From NCBI GenBank assembly GCA_036936605.1, contig JAUPFV010000002.1, positions 123,922,376 to 123,986,375 on the forward strand: DNA of 64,000 bases, written 5' to 3'. The notes under the pieces were generated by a model. It was not told the origin of the DNA. It did no database searches and worked only from the letters and a program-made list of their open reading frames with translations. The translations under genes were made by a program, and so were the position numbers. Of the stretch, positions 33,030 through 45,619 are shown one piece after another. Source of the DNA: Limnanthes douglasii subsp. nivea (lineage: Eukaryota > Streptophyta > Magnoliopsida > Brassicales > Limnanthaceae). How positions within the stretch are numbered: the first letter of the stretch is position 1; the number at the start of each line of letters is the position of its first letter.

Positions 33030-33617
33030 GATTAGAACAAAACAAATTATTCAAACGAGAACATAAAATTTATAAATAATTTAAAACCTTTTTTATGATT
33101 CTAGAGTAAAAAAAGTAATTTTTTTAGTTTAATAATAAAATTCCCTTAGTTTGAGGTTTGTTTATAGCGTTGGTACGAGAACACGTTTCTTGAATGAAAA
33201 AAGAATAATATGAGGTTGTTGCTACTATTTTTCACTCTAACTTTCATTCTAACTTTCACATGTCTCACAAAGGTTACATTTACCTCTTATATAGTAGTCC
33301 CGATTTGGTGAAGTTTAGGTTGCTGGCTCTTTATTGGTGCAACATTTTATGGTATTTTGGACAATTTTTAGACGGATGTACATCTTTGGAAGCAACCTTT
33401 CTGTACAATATTAGACCATGTTCCCGTATTTATACATAACTTATATACTCCTCAACGACAATTGTGGGTGGGAGGAGTGATAGAAGCTAAGTGTTTGTTG
33501 GTTAATGATCGCGGGGGTATCAAGTGCGAGCTCGTTGTGAACTCCTTGTCGGACCAAAAGAGGATCTCCCCTTGCATGGCAGACTCGGGCTAGCTTTTGC
33601 TACTACTGGCCTTAGAT
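33030..33617 (-). repeat. Left LTR of Tat material B
   Basis: Aligns with about 36830-37365 in the same orientation; shared runs include aggttgctggctctttattgg and ttaatgatcgcggg. On the minus strand it has a TATA box (gtataaatac) near 33430. Exact ends uncertain. Confidence 0.7.
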
Positions 33618-33917
33618 GTTCTATGTTTTATGGTTTGTGAATTTTTCTCCCGTTCATATCTTCCAACCAATAGGTTCCAGGTCGGTTGCACTCGATCACG
33701 CTCTAAGATCTTTTCAAAATGGATGCTAGCTTTCCTATCCTTTACTTTTTCATATGTTGGAAAACGCGTCTTAGTTTTAGTTTCCCAGACTTAATGAGTC
33801 AAGTTTTTAGTTTCGTATTATACTATCGCTTGGATTTTGTTTCATGGAGAATTCCCTAAATTGTATTTCGTCTGAACGTTCTTCCAGTATGTCTAGATCC
33901 GCATATCGTCCTAATTG

Positions 33918-34560
33918 TTAGTTTCTTGGTTTTATTGTAGGATATGTGTGGTCGGGCTCACGATTTTTACTGATATTACAGCTTCTGTCGCATAAGTGAG
34001 CTGAAATGATATTTCGCCTGTTGGGACTCCGTGACGTTGTTTGATATGTCCAGACTATCTGTGGTAGAATTTCCGACCAATTCCTTTTCACTTTCCAACG
34101 CTCTTTTTTATCCATGATCGTTTGGTTACTAACTTTTACTTTCCAGACTATCTGTCGTATCTCATACTTGAGGCAGAATTCCTTAATTTCCTATTTGTCA
34201 AATTGTAGCCCGTTATCGGAGATAAGGATCCTGGGTATGCCAAAACGGCATACTATATACTTCCATATGATTTTATTCCCCCTTGTTTAGATCTTCGACC
34301 TCCACTCATTTGGTAAAGTGATCGATTGCAACAATTATAAACCTCACGTTTCCCGGCCCAGAAGGCAACATACTGATTAAGTCCAGTTCCATACTGATTT
34401 AACGAACACGCTTCTAGTATCGACGCTAGCTCAACCCATGACTGGTATTGATAGTTGTCGTCCGTTTTAGTGGGTTTTTCACGTTATTATGCATGTCAGG
34501 CCAATAGTACCCCAAAGTTAGAGCTTTGTGGGCCAGAGTTCGAGCCCCCAAGTGACAATC
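33918..34560 (-). pseudogene. Integrase remnant, Tat material B
   Basis: On the minus strand: a zinc-binding block HLGARTLAHKALTLGYYWP, then VAIDHFTKWVEVEDL and ITDNGLQF with core acidic residues, then VWTYQTTSRSP. Stops interrupt it. It sits just inside the left LTR, the normal 3' position. Confidence 0.75.
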
Positions 34561-34959
34561 TCACGCCCCCATGTGGATTTCCTGGAGGCAATATTCATCT
34601 TTCATTTGTGATATGAATTTTAAGAGATGTTGGAGATACCCCTTACAAAATATCTTTACATCTACCACGATAAAGCATGCAACACGTAACGTTACCTCTG
34701 ATCTTCTACTTTGTTGGTCGGCTGCACCTCGTTGATAAGATATCTTATTACCTTAGTCGTCTATGTTGGTGATTCTCTCGAGATTTCACCGACTTCTTGT
34801 GCCTTCTCTTTCACAAAGCATAATTCCCCTTGTTTTCTAAACTCTCCTTTCTTCGGGAGCTTCTTGAGCACTTCCTTTAGCAGCGAGGTAGTCCGCTATG
34901 GTGTTAAGTTTTCGGTAAATCTGCTCGAAAGTAACCTTAGCAAATTAACCGTTTAATTT

Positions 34960-35175
34960 TGCACTTATTTTGGATATCGAATAATTCAGTCTTCCCTTGC
35001 TTCGTATTGTTTGATGATCTATTTTATGACCAGTTAGGAATCACTTCATACTCGGATGTTTCTGAATTGAACTCTTTATTTACCTTTAGTCATGTTATCA
35101 TGGACCTGTATTCGACCTTGTTATTAGAGGCTTTAAAACTAAAACGGATGGCTAGCATTACCTCTGCCCCCGTTA
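34960..35175 (-). pseudogene. Archaeal-type RNase H fragment, Tat material B
   Basis: Minus-strand GAEVMLAIRFSFKASNNKVEY matches the second RNase H of Tat elements. It follows almost directly on RT, so the first RNase H and the start of the second are deleted. Confidence 0.6.
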
Positions 35176-35181
35176 ATGGTT

Positions 35182-35860
35182 TCAGTCCGCATCTATTTCT
35201 TCTTTATGAACAATATAACCGAGGAATTTTCCTGAGGTAAGCCCAAAGAAACATTTTGTAGGGTTTAGTTTCATGCTATGATGTCTAAGGGTGTATAAGG
35301 TTTCTAGATGGTATGTAAAGTGAGAGTTCTTGTATTTATTTTTTACTAACATATCCTCGATGTAGACTTCCATATTCCACCATAATTGTTGTTTGAACAT
35401 TGTGTTCACCATCCTTTGGTACGTGGAGACTACATTGTTTATCCTGAAGGGCATTAGCACATAATAATACAACCCTTGGTTAGTGGAATATGAGGACTTC
35501 TCTTGATCTTGGGGATCCCTTTTGATTTAATTTACCCGGAGTAGGCGTCAATTAACGATAATATCTCGTGACCCGCGATGACATCCACGAGTTGATCTAT
35601 ATGTGGTTGTGGGAAAGGGTATTTTAAGCATGCTATATTGAGGCTCGTGAAATCAATGCACACTCTCCACTTTCCGTTCTTCTATTTTACCAGCAAGGGG
35701 TTTTCTCCCCACTCAGGGTAGCTGACTTCCACGATGTGGCCCATGGATAATACACGTTCGACCTCATCCTCCACTAGTTTCGATCGATATGATGTCAAGT
35801 GCTTATTCTTTTATTGCACCAGCCTGACCTGTGGGTCTATCATAAGCTTATGGGTAGCAA
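35182..35860 (-). pseudogene. Reverse transcriptase remnant, Tat material B
   Basis: An open stretch of 96 codons reads YYYVLMPFRINNVVSTYQRM, MEVYIEDMLVKNK (YIED where YVDD is usual) and LNPTKCFFGLTSGKFLGY. Upstream RT blocks are present but broken. Confidence 0.8.
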
Positions 35861-36239
35861 AAAAATAAGATGTACTTGTTACCGAGGCACTGTCTCATGC
35901 GAAGATGTCGTCATGCTCTCTTAGTAAGAGTATTAAGCTCGTCCTCATTTCCTTCTCCAAATTTTTTCTAATGTTCATTACTCAATCGGCTCATCCTCCA
36001 ATATACACTTCTTTTAACTTTTTCATCACCGCACTCGGATTGATGCTCCCTTGGATCGTCCACAGCTAGGGAAGTATGTGAGCTCCCATACTGGCACATT
36101 CTTGCTCGAGCTAATATCAATAACTGGTGGGTCGATGTAAATTCGTATGGATCTTCTCGAGCATCTTCGTGACTTACCTCGTGGTATCCCCTGATTACCC
36201 CTACTTCATCCCTCACCGTGTATTTTATCCATTGATGGT

Positions 36240-36830
36240 AAGGGGAGGGGACATTGTTAAAATTAAGCAGCCAAGGCCTTCATAGAACGAGGTTGTAGAA
36301 GAACGATGAGTCGAGTACCAAGAAGTCTACCATCTTGGTCTTGGCCCATTTCCTGATCCCTACCAAAGTTTTCAGCATTATTTTTCCCAAAGGGGCGATG
36401 GTTCTTCATTTTGGCTCCCATGATTTAGTTGAGAACAACACAGAGGATATTGTTAAAGGGTAGTCGAAATTTGGGATGGATGATTAGTAATTTTACCGTT
36501 GTCCTCTAGTCCATAGAAACTCTCGAATTGTTATGTTTTTCACGTAGGCCCTTACCAATAGTACGTCCCGGTGAGGCTGGGTTCGTTACTCCCTCCAAAT
36601 ATTTCAAAGTAAATTATATACAAGGCTCTTCTAGCCACCTTCGGAAAATACGTATCTCGTGTTCTCGGGGGTATCTTTCCGAGGGTTCGCAACCATCGAT
36701 TTATATTTTTGGCGGAACCTTGTATTTGTCTTTGCTCGAAGATGGGCAGAATATTATGGCTTCCCTTTGGGCCTTCATCGGTACTCTTATCTGGTCGGTT
36801 AGGATATGTGGTTACGCCGTAATCATAGTG
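36240..36830 (-). pseudogene. Protease region, Tat material B
   Basis: Minus-strand LKYLEGVTNPASPGRTVLVR and VDFLVLDSSFFYNLVL with RPWL match the Tat protease region. It abuts the right LTR directly, so gag is missing here. Confidence 0.65.
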
Positions 36831-37365
36831 GTTCGAACAAAAAAATTATTTAACTAGAAATCAGATTAACTTGAAACAATTAAGTGAATAACATTTATAT
36901 ATTATTGACAGTTTGGATGACAAAGCAGAATGTCTCGCTGTTGTTACTATTTTTCTCTCTAGCTTTCACATGTTTAAAAAAACTACATTCATTTCTTAAA
37001 TAGTAGTCCCAATTTGGTAAAATCTTAGGTTGCTGGCTCTTTATTGGCGCATCCTTTTTTAGCCTTCTAAAGGTTTTTCCAGACAAAGGTATATCTTTAG
37101 AGGCATCCTTTCTGCACAACATCAGACCACACTTTTGTATGTTGTCAAACACGACTTATGTACTCCTCAACAAAAATTAAGGGTGGAAGGAGTGAAAGAT
37201 GATAAGTGTTTGATGATTAATGATCGCGGGTTTATCAAATATGAACTCATTGTACGACCGATGATTCACCTTGTATAATAGACTCGGATAGTTAAATGTG
37301 AACTCATCGTCGGACCAAAAGAAGATCAAAATTATTGGCCACTGTTGGCCTTAAGTGACCAAAAT
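36830..37365 (-). repeat. Right LTR of Tat material B
   Basis: Counterpart of the left LTR, with several small insertions and deletions between them. Exact ends uncertain. The next 40 bp contain a small palindromic segment, ggctggccaaggtggccagcc. Confidence 0.65.
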
Positions 37366-37941
37366 GTTGCTAAGGTTCGGCTGGCCAAGGTGGCCAGCCT
37401 TGGCCTCTGTTAGATTGTCGTGTTTGGTTGTGTCTCACTCCTGAGTCGATTTGTTTTGTTTGAGCTTAGTTTACTCACCTCTCATTTGTACGGTATCATT
37501 GACCATTTCAATTTTTTCTATTAATCCTTTTGCCATCATTATTTATATTATATATATATATATATATATATTCTTTTTTTAAATGATCAATAATCTTGAG
37601 ATCAAAGGTTGAAAAAATTATATTAAATCCTCATATTGTTCCTATTGAATAAACGAATCAAATGAATAGTCAATTTAATATATATTTTTATTTTTAAAAA
37701 TCAATAAAAAATTAACACAGATTTAAATAAAAATAAACATAAAAAAAATTAGGTGGGTTTTAATTAGATTTCAAATTCGTGAAATCGATGGATTTTTTTT
37801 CATGATTAAAGATAGCTTTAAGACGGTGTCAGCATTTTTCATTTAATTTTTTGGATTTTTTTCATTTACACTTTTTTATATATATCACCAGTTTTTTGGG
37901 GGTTTCTTACACATATTTATCGAATGTTAACTTCAAAGTTA
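37366..37941. other. Spacer with a (TA)n microsatellite, no gene
   Basis: A (TA) run at about 37549-37570 lies in AT-rich DNA. Confidence 0.5.
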
Positions 37942-38275
37942 GCGGATCAAGTTTCGAATGGATTACCTTTGAATGAGTTTGGTGGATCGAGTTTTTATTT
38001 CCTTTGAATGGATTACCTACGAATGGCTTGGGTGGATCAAGTTTTTATTGCCTTCGAATAGATTACCTTCGAATGGCTGAGGTAGATCAAGTTTTTATTT
38101 CATTCGAATGGGTAAGCTTTGAATAACTCAGGTGGATCAAGTATTTATTTTCTTCGAATGGATTACCTTCGAATGGCTTAGGTGAATCAAGTTTTTATTG
38201 TCTTCGAATGGATTATCGTCGAATGGCTCAAGTGCAAGTTTTTATCACCTTTAAATGAATCATATCTTAACTTTA
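37942..38275. repeat. 50-bp tandem repeat array (fragment of C family)
   Basis: Units begin at about 37981, 38031, 38081, 38131 and 38181, exactly 50 bp apart, with partial copies on each side. The model is ggtggatcaagtttttattt followed by ccttcgaatggattaccttcgaatggctta. The same repeat stands at 46752-47080 in element C. Confidence 0.85.
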
Positions 38276-38707
38276 ATTATACTTGGATAAATTCATCTTA
38301 AGATATGAAGATAAGAATATATGAAGAAATAAAACAAGTTGATAAAATGATAGATAATATAATGTGTCTTGGGTCATCTAAAGGCTTAGTAAAATTTAAT
38401 GAGAAAATTACAAAATAAATTGGTAATGCCAAAGATTGCACAATAAATATCTGATTTGAAATTAAAACAACAAAATTCCTTGCATACATCAAGGGCTTGC
38501 ATAGAAACAAATACACTAAAACATACTAGTCTATGGGCTCGTTCCCATTGGTTTTTCCTCCTTTTTTTCCCTCTGAACTCTCACCATCAGATCCATCTTT
38601 GTTGGAACTTCTTTGGATTAATCATCAGAAATACCAAGTTGGTCGGCTAAAGGTATGTCATGAGGCATCAAATCCACTGACACACGTCTGCACAATTCTC
38701 CAAGGGC

Positions 38708-39731
38708 TTAATTAGGAAATTTCTTGTGAAATAGCAATACCATATCCGATTTGATTGAGTCATCCATCTCTTGCAAAGAGTTTATCACAGTTTTGGCATA
38801 TGCATCCACAACATCGGTTATATATTGAGTAGAATTTTCCTTGAGAGAGGTAATATCACCCTTTTGCTTTTTTATAAGAGCTTCATGGTTTTTCTTTTCA
38901 TCTGACAAGAGCTCAATTGTAGCTTTGTCATCGGATTGTTGATTATTCAATGAGGTAATATCCTTGGAAGTGAATGACTTCAAACATTTATAATCATCTT
39001 GCAACTTGACACGATCGGAATTCACTTAGATTAGTCATCTTTAACAGACTGCACATATCTATTTAGACTTTCAACCTTGATTTTTTCTTCCTGAACTAAA
39101 TTCTTCAGATTCTGATTCTAATCCCGAAGAGAGGTGATTTCTTCAATTTGAGACATTACTTGTCTCTCTAATTTGACTATTGGCCTGACATAGACCATAA
39201 CTCCATACCACTACTCATCATTCTCCTTTGATAATTCGAAGGGAACCCCATCGTACACCACAGCATTTGCAGTGCTTATAGACTCGGGGAAGACGGTCTC
39301 AAAGGTATCAAACTCGAAAGTCCCCATATCTTCTATTGGATTACCATCTCCAAAAATTTGCCTTTCAAATGGGGGAAATAATGGAGAAGGAGGATCAGAT
39401 ACCTTGTTTGAAAGAAGAACAGTAATTATGATAGTTAGATGATGAAGTTCTATACGAAGTCTAATTTTTTAACCAATCGAAGTCATCTTCTTTTTTTCGC
39501 TCTCTTATCACTACCCTGTTTACCCCTTTTGTTTCCCTTCTTCTTCTTGGGGACAAGAGATTCTGAAGGCACCTTACCCTCTTCAACATGGGCAGCAACA
39601 TCATCCAACAAGGCTGCGTAAATCTCATATGGTTGTTCCTTATTTCTTATTTTAGTAATGAACTGCGATGGGCCCTCCTTGTTCTTTTTATTATTATTCC
39701 TATGATCGGGAGCTCTATTCATTGTCGACAC
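38708..39731 (-). pseudogene. Antisense ORF fragments of a truncated C-family Tat element
   Basis: Two minus-strand pieces: a coiled-coil type segment (38708-39025, with SDDKATIELLSDEKKNHEAL and IKSDMVLLFHKKFPN) and a basic Lys/Arg-rich segment (39483-39731). Both match the antisense pieces of element C at 46968-47651 and 48018-48266 in order and wording. With the 50-bp array this is a 1.9-kb fragment of the element's 3' region without LTRs. Confidence 0.65.
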
Positions 39732-39984
39732 AAATTAATTTTTCATCGGTTGCCTTAGTCGCTTTAAATATTTTAGTCGCTCTGGTTTTCATAATTTACA
39801 TCTTCCTATATCATATCTTGGGATAAATATCAACTATAATAATAAAACTAGCAACTATAATGAATTAATTTCATAGATAATGTGTAGGATTTTAGAGTGG
39901 TAAAGAAAGCAACTATCGTTTGGAGACAGGTTGATCATTATCCAGTATGTACTAATAACACTGCATATCTACTGGATCTAGAGC

Positions 39985-41359
39985 AGCCTTATACCTAAAA
40001 TAATAATAGAAATAATGGAAAAGTTGTATAACAGGTTTCTATGGGGTCAAAAGAGGACACAAACACAATTCACTGGAGTAAATGGGGTAACATATGTATA
40101 CCTTATGAAGAATGAGATCTTAACTTAAGGAAAATTTAAGACCTCCAAAAGACATTCTCCTACAAACTCTGGTATAGATCTAAAGAATAAAAATCTATTT
40201 GGGCAAGGTATATATATAATGTATATTGTAATGATCTTCATCCTCTTCAAATTAAATATGAAAAACACCATTCAATAACTTGGAAAGTACTTATAAAGAT
40301 AAAAGAAACAACTGAGGAATTTATCTACTGGAAGATAGGAAAAGAAGAGGTTGATTTGCGGTAAGATAAGTGATATAATCCTCTTCTTCTTACCAAGATA
40401 TCATACAATGAGTATAACATATGGTATCTAAAGGAAAATTTAACACCTTCTAATAACATAATATGTTGGAATCTAGATAAACTAAGTGGATTAGTGTTAC
40501 CATCTGATATTCTAAACATTGAAAAAATCATTAAGGAGAATAATGATGATGAAATCAAGTGGTTACTATCTAAAACTAGTGGCTTTAGTACTAAAGATAC
40601 CTGTAATATATTAAGGAACAAAGGAAACAATTCCAACCTATAAAGATAAAAGAAACGGGTAAGGAATTTATCTACTGGAAGATAGGAAAAGAAGAGGTTG
40701 ACTTGCGGTAAGATAGGTGATATAATACTCTTCTTCTTACCAAGATATCATACAATGAGTATAACATATGATATTAACACTTTCTAATAACATAATATGT
40801 TGGAATCTAGATAACCTAAGTGGATTAGTGTTACCATATGATATCCTAAACATTTAAAAATCATTAAGAAGAATAATGATGATGAAATCAAGTGGTTACT
40901 ATCGAAATCTAGTGGCTTTAGTACTAAAGATACCTGGAATATATTAAGGAACAAAGAAAACAATTCAAACCCATAAAATAAAAAATTATAATAACATTAT
41001 ACCTAAGAAATGCTCCATAATATTATGGAGAGTTCTTTAATTGGAGTTCGGTAGATTCTATCCTTCAAAATAGGAATCTGACTTTGGTTTCAAAGCCAGT
41101 TATGTGAACAATCATAATCAATAAAGCACCTGATTGTATCTTGCAATATTTTCTGGGGAGTATGGTCTTATTTTACTGGATTATTTAACATAACTCTAGA
41201 CGAACAAATGATTATAGCCCATGTTATTAGATGTTGGTTTTGGTCTGCTAACAAGGAAGTTCATTTAAGAACTATAATTCCCCTATCTTATGTTAGGATT
41301 TATGTACAGCTAGGAACAAATCTAAATATGACAATTATAGGTTTACAGCTGGTCATATC
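39985..41359 (+). mobile_element. LINE remnant, upstream part
   Basis: Plus-strand frames contain LYNRFLWG, HWSKWGNICIPYEE and KLWYRSKE, then DEIKWLLSKTSGFSTKDT and LWRVL, the C-terminal part of plant L1-type LINE polyproteins after the reverse transcriptase. A Cys-type region and MIIAHVIRCWFWSANKEVH end at the insertion of element C at 41359. The remainder resumes at 51021. The reverse transcriptase itself is absent. Confidence 0.7.
40292..40976. repeat. Tandem duplication of about 347 bp within the LINE
   Basis: Unit 1 (40292-40638) and unit 2 (40639 to about 40976) both run from tataaagataaaagaaac to attaaggaacaaag. Unit 2 has lost a dozen or so bases. Divergence is low, so the duplication is fairly recent. 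Confidence 0.85.
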
Positions 41360-41762
41360 TGATGGGTATTGGAAATGTTTGGATACACAGAAAAAAGCAT
41401 AGGGCTGGATTTATTCGAATGGGAAATTTAGACTAAAAACAAAATTCTACACTTATACTGTTCCATAACCTTTAACTAAGTTGTATGGTAGACGCATATG
41501 TGTGCTTGGTACGTCTTTAATTATTATGAATAAGAATAGTTAGTGAGCTTATTTGGTCTATGGGTTTTACCCATGTTTCTCACCCGACCCGATTGGCCTA
41601 TTAATCCAAAATCAGTTTATAAATCTTTGACACACAATATTTAGGGGGTTGAGACTTTATCTCTCTAAGCATTAAATATAGAAGCTTAATTATTTCTCTG
41701 CATTCCACCTTATCACCTAAACATTTACCTAAATACCTTCTGACTAAATTTTATTCTTATCA
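41360..41762 (+). repeat. 5' LTR of Tat element C
   Basis: Starts tgatgggtattgg, ends cttatca; the body (tttagggggttgagactttatctctctaag) matches the 3' LTR closely. Confidence 0.85.
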
Positions 41763-41765
41763 AAC

Positions 41766-41782
41766 TGGTGAGCACAGTGGGA
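41766..41782 (+). other. Primer-binding site of Tat element C
   Basis: tggtgagcacagtggga lies three bases after the LTR; a variant of the tggcgaccac-type site in element A. Confidence 0.65.
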
Positions 41783-42539
41783 GCATCAAAGAAGGTGTCC
41801 GAATAAGCAATATTTGAAACCTTGCACATCGAGCTTTATCTTTACAGTTATTTGGAACATGGATCATGATATCCATATGGACCTTCCTCTTGAAAATGAA
41901 GGGGTTAGGGTCAAAGACGAGCATGTACACATATCTCATTTAAATAATGATACCAAAAAAAACTTCTCATGCAAGAAGAACATGATCACTTACGAGTAGA
42001 TATTAAAGTTGTGAGAGCCTAAAGGCAGGATGAGAAGGATTTGGGGGGAACATTCCATCGGAGTATCCAAAATCCGATGATTCGGATAATATAAATCAAA
42101 ATCAAGATAATCAATCCCCCAAAGCCCACTAAGAATCTAAAAAAGAGTATCGAGCTAAATATTATTCTAGCACTTCGGAATTTGTTGAAGACTCAACAAC
42201 AGACTCGGAAATTTTATCATCTTCTTCGAGTAGTGATCATTTTCAAAAATAAAAAGAAAGAGAAGTTTCAGTCTAAAAAGCACCACAAAGCAAGTAAAAA
42301 TGACTTTTCGGAAGAAAAAAAAGGACCCGAAAGGGTAAAGCAAAAAGGAACAAATATCAAGGAAAAATGAATGGGTCAGCTAACCATAGCATAGTTCGAT
42401 TGCTCACTGATCAGTCTGTCATGCAATCTGAGCCTGATATTTTTGCCACCCCCAATGAGGATCACATGTTTAGTCAATGACATAATTGAGACAATCATTG
42501 TTGTCTTCGAAAATCCTCTCCGGACATCTACCTAGGCAT

Positions 42540-43230
42540 TTTCAAAAATTTGAAAATAGAAAAATACGATGGGAGCCATGATCCCGATAATCATCTCAAA
42601 CAATTTAAGAATTTCATGATGAGCTTTGATGATGATGGCAGACTATGTGTAGATCTTTTTCTGAAACTTTCAAGGGTAATGCCTTGAAGTGGTATGAATG
42701 ATTACCGCATGAATCAATCAAAAATTTGACATGTTTTGGATGACATCTGAAGACAATTCGTGGGAAGTAAATAACTTAGAGGGAATGGAGATAAGATAAG
42801 CCATTGTTGGCAACACCCTAATGAATTTTTAAAATATTACAACAAACATTTTGTGAGCACCAAAGATGGGTTGGTAGATATCCTCGAACAGGTGGTCGTA
42901 GCTGGACAAGTGGGTAATAGGAAAATAAGTAACATATCACAACCAAGTACAAGTGGGGCTCATACTACATCACCTTTTGTCCGGGGGAAAAATGAAAAAG
43001 CTCTCAAACAAGATAGTACAAATGTGATTATTGATAAATTTGATGTGGATTCGGAATACTTGGATCCTAATCCGGATCGGGGTTGGGTGAATGTGGTGGC
43101 TGAAAATACTGGAAATGTTTCAAAGTTGTGTTACTTCTTCGAACCATTACCTATTTTTGGAGGAGATGCAATTACAGCACCTTCGATTTGTTCCAAGAAA
43201 ATACATGTAGTTAGTTTTATCATACAATAG
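42540..43230 (+). pseudogene. gag: gag remnant of Tat element C
   Basis: KIEKYDGSHDPDNHLKQFKN and MMSFDDDGR form the conserved gag start. An open stretch of 125 codons (42853-43230) with EQVVVAGQVGN and PSTSGAHTTSPF continues toward the protease. Frameshifts separate the two. Confidence 0.7.
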
Positions 43231-43239
43231 GAGGGGAAA

Positions 43240-43850
43240 ATATCATCATATCTCTATGAAAACCTTGCTCCATTCATAGTATTTGATAAATATTACTTAA
43301 GAAATATTACGGGCCTACATGAGGATGTTGTGGTAATAGGGTCATCTATTGAGGGAACAAAATTCCGAAGAATTTTGATCAACACCGGTAGCTCAGCTAA
43401 TATCTTGTTTATATTTACTTATTAACAAATGAAGAGCCCATCTATCATACTTTGATCGAATAGAACAATGGTGGGTTTACAAGTAATTATGTTGATGTCA
43501 TTGGGGAGTTCGAATGGGAGGTAATCCTTGCTAAAATACCATTTAAAAAAATGTCAGAGTATTGTTTGTGATGGTGGACTGCCTGACCCCTTATAATTCC
43601 ATCTTCGGTAGATCTTGTCTATCAATGATGCATGCAGTTGCATCAATAATTCATCAATGTTTGAAATATGATGTTGGAGGTCAAGTAAGGGTGGTTGGAG
43701 CAGCCAAAAGGTGGCTAGGGAATGTTATGTCATTGTTTTTGCTCCAAAGTCCCTGTAGAGTGTGGCAACCAAGAATAAATATCAATAAATCGAGTATTTT
43801 TCATATCCGAGCAAGATAGATTATCCAAGATATTTTTTTTTTGTTATTAT
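43240..43850 (+). pseudogene. Protease remnant of Tat element C
   Basis: RILINTGSSANILF near 43375-43410 is the protease active-site block, but the catalytic Asp is Asn (aac) here. A YNSIFGRSCLSMMHAVAS block follows near 43590. Confidence 0.7.
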
Positions 43851-44019
43851 CCTAATTGAAAAGGTCGAAGTATACAATTTAGCATATGGGGAAAATGTTA
43901 GGAGTGGAGCTAGATTTCCATCGGAATTAAAAGAGAAATTGTTATATTTTATCTAAAAAATTGTATGTATTCTCATTGTGTAATGAAGATCTGACTCGTG
44001 TACCATCTAGTTTCATTTG

Positions 44020-44665
44020 TTACAAGTTATCTGTGCGATCCGATGTGGCGCCAGTAATCCAAACAAGGAGATCTCTTTCCAAAGATAAATCCAAAGGAGG
44101 AGGGGAGTTACTTGACCTCAAATGAACTTTCTCTAATTTGGAAGCCATTAATTTAAAGCTGAATCCATACACATGTACCTTTGGAGTACGATCTGGAAAT
44201 ATTTTGGATTGCATCATTAATGAAAAAATGATATAGGATGACCCAGCACAATTAGATGCATTTTTAACTATGGACCATCATTGGTCCATCAAATATGTTC
44301 ATATGTTGATTGAAAGGTCGGTATCTTTGAACAAGTTTATTTCAAGACCATCAGATAATTGTGCATGATTCTTCCAAGTTTTAAGAAACACTAAAGAATT
44401 CAAGTGGTCCCTAAATTGTGATAAGTCATTCCTTGAAATCAAGTAAAATTTATTTTCTCCTAAAACTCTATTCAAACCGTTCATCGGAGAAAGACTCTAC
44501 GTATATCTAATTGTATCGGATTATTATGTAAGTGGAGTGTTAGTTTGGGAGGTTGACAATTACCCTCACCCAGTTTATTACATTAGCAAAAATTTGTTAG
44601 ATGCTAAGAAAAGAACCTCAAGTTGAAAAATTCGGTATTAGCCTTGGTAATAACAGTCAGGAAAA
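44020..44665 (+). pseudogene. RT tail and RNase H remnant of Tat element C
   Basis: Only the end of RT is left (LEAINLKLNPYTCTFGV, near 44140-44190). The catalytic YVDD region is deleted. The RNase H connection follows (FKWSLNCDKSFLEIK, YLIVSDYYVSGVL, YYISKNLLDAKK). Confidence 0.7.
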
Positions 44666-44729
44666 TGAGGCATTATTTTCAAGCGCATTCTATCACGGTT
44701 CGAACTTCTTTTCCACTAAAAACGCATTA

Positions 44730-45290
44730 TAAAAAAACGAATATACCGGGCTGAATGACCAAGTGGTCTGTGGAATTTGGGAACTATGATATTGACTTTG
44801 ATCCTTGATAGAAAATCATAGCCCAAGTTGTAGCAGACTTCTTGGTTGAGTTCCATTTGGAGGGACCCTGTGAAGAATTTAAAATTCACAAGCGTGGAAA
44901 AGAGTGGATAATTCAGACGGTGGATGGATCTAGTATGATAGGTTGTGAAGCATAAAATTTGCTACTTCCCCATCTGGAGACTCGATGTACCAAGCCATAC
45001 GTTTTGGTTTTAAGGCATCAAACAACAAAGCAGAATGTGAAACAACCATAGCTGGTTTAAGGCTTGCTCAAATATGTGGGGCCAAAAGGATCTTATTGTT
45101 AAGTGATTCACAACTGCTCATAAATCAAGCTTACGGACATTGTGAAATAAGGAAAGAACAGTTGGTGAAGCATTTTTAAGTGTTAAGAGAAATTTCAGCT
45201 TGTTTTAAGTGGGTAAAATATTAACATGTGTTAAGACCAAAACATTCGATGGCTGACTCTTTAGCCACTATTGCATATTCTGAGGCATAC
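44730..45290 (+). pseudogene. Archaeal-type RNase H remnant of Tat element C
   Basis: MYQAIRFGFKASNNKAECET and LLLSDSQLLINQAYGH (second acidic site in SDSQL) are clear. The start (WIIQTVDGSS) keeps its DG. One 64-codon piece is open (44985-45179). Confidence 0.75.
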
Positions 45291-45619
45291 CCTAGAATTT
45301 GGTACAAGAATTCCCTTCCATAAAAATAACCCTAGAAATAGGAGTTGAAAATGCAGAAATTTTCAAAATATCAGCCACAATCAATCAAGACTGGAGGTAT
45401 GGGATCCAAGAGTTCATTTATTATAGAAATATTTCCCGAAGACAACTGCCTAGCTAAAAATTGAAGTTTAAAGCACATGGGTTTTGGGTTTTGAGATGGA
45501 CCCTCAAAAGAAATTTTAGTAATCCTTTGTTGCACTTCCTCGGATCCGATGAGTCCCAAACAGTTCTATTTGAGTTACCTGATGAGGAAGGGTTTTCCCA
45601 TTATGTTATAAAGCTTTGA

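Larger units (their letters stand above)
31120..37365 (-). mobile_element. Tat-lineage Gypsy material B, minus strand, rearranged
   Basis: Two direct LTR copies of about 0.5-0.6 kb (about 33030-33617 and 36830-37365) bracket minus-strand protease, RT, partial RNase H and integrase remnants. No gag lies between them. Instead a minus-strand gag sits left of the left LTR (31837-32387). This fits a chain of two elements that share the middle LTR, or an element rearranged by LTR recombination. The coding sequence is full of stops. Confidence 0.7.

Noticed and set aside
36528..36857. 109-codon plus-strand ORF
   Set aside because: It is antisense to the Tat protease region, which has recognisable blocks.
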